The notes under the pieces were generated by a model. It did not search any database. It had not been told where the DNA came from and saw nothing but the letters and a program-made list of their open reading frames with translations. Shown piece by piece: positions 5,730-5,785 of a stretch of DNA of 5,785 bases. Where the stretch lies: contig CAZQZC010000171.1 of assembly GCA_964597685.1 (NCBI GenBank), positions 1 through 5,785 on the forward strand, given 5' to 3'. This DNA comes from JBCBTJ01 sp964597685. GTDB taxonomy: Bacteria; Pseudomonadota; Alphaproteobacteria; Caulobacterales; Hyphomonadaceae. Position 1 is the first letter of the stretch; each line of letters starts with the position of its first letter. The position numbers were made by a program, and so were the translations under genes.

Positions 5730-5785
5730 CCTAGAGCCCTTTCATCTGAATTTGAGTCGGCTGACGGCCTCTGGCGTTCGTGCTG
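5730..5785 (-). other. Right-edge stub upstream of rlmH, possibly the end of an upstream gene
   Basis: All three minus-strand frames enter from the edge open, with stops at 5742-5744, 5730-5732 and 5726-5728. The second has the most GC-rich third positions and ends next to the rlmH GTG; the third would overlap that GTG by four bases. By common gene order the upstream gene could be rsfS, but the stub is too short to recognise any protein. It also carries the rlmH ribosome binding site. Confidence 0.25.

Overview
The window is GC-rich, gene-dense chromosomal DNA that looks alphaproteobacterial. The evidence is a SucC with alphaproteobacterial-type sequence, strong GC bias at third codon positions, purine-rich ribosome binding sites, and a typical lipoprotein and inner-membrane gene set. 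I cannot name a genus from the sequence alone. I see no mobile elements, CRISPR arrays, tRNA or rRNA genes.

Layout, right to left, because almost everything is on the minus strand. At the right edge is a 56-base stub that may be the tail of an upstream gene. Next come rlmH (5265-5729), a TAXI-type solute-binding protein with membrane segments at both ends (3579-4892), a PhoD-like metallophosphatase lipoprotein (2306-3505), a 12-helix MFS transporter of the YcaD-like type (970-2217), and the first 279 codons of sucC (1-839), which runs off the left edge. The one plus-strand gene I support is a 37-codon ORF for a small membrane or secreted peptide (5092-5205). It lies between the TAXI gene and rlmH, divergent from the former and convergent with the latter.

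Functionally the genes are mixed. RlmH modifies 23S rRNA and SucC is a TCA-cycle enzyme. Between them sit three envelope proteins: a TAXI binding protein without TRAP permease genes in the window, an outer-membrane-type PhoD lipoprotein and an MFS exporter or importer. Gaps of 73 and 88 bases would allow co-transcription of these three, but a strong hairpin lies between phoD and the MFS gene, and sucC has its own recognisable sigma70-type promoter. No shared pathway is demonstrated.

The parts least explained by known families are the small plus-strand ORF with its flanking hairpins (5031-5241) and the orphan TAXI protein with a C-terminal membrane anchor and cytoplasmic-looking tail. I found no convincing evidence for a large undescribed system.
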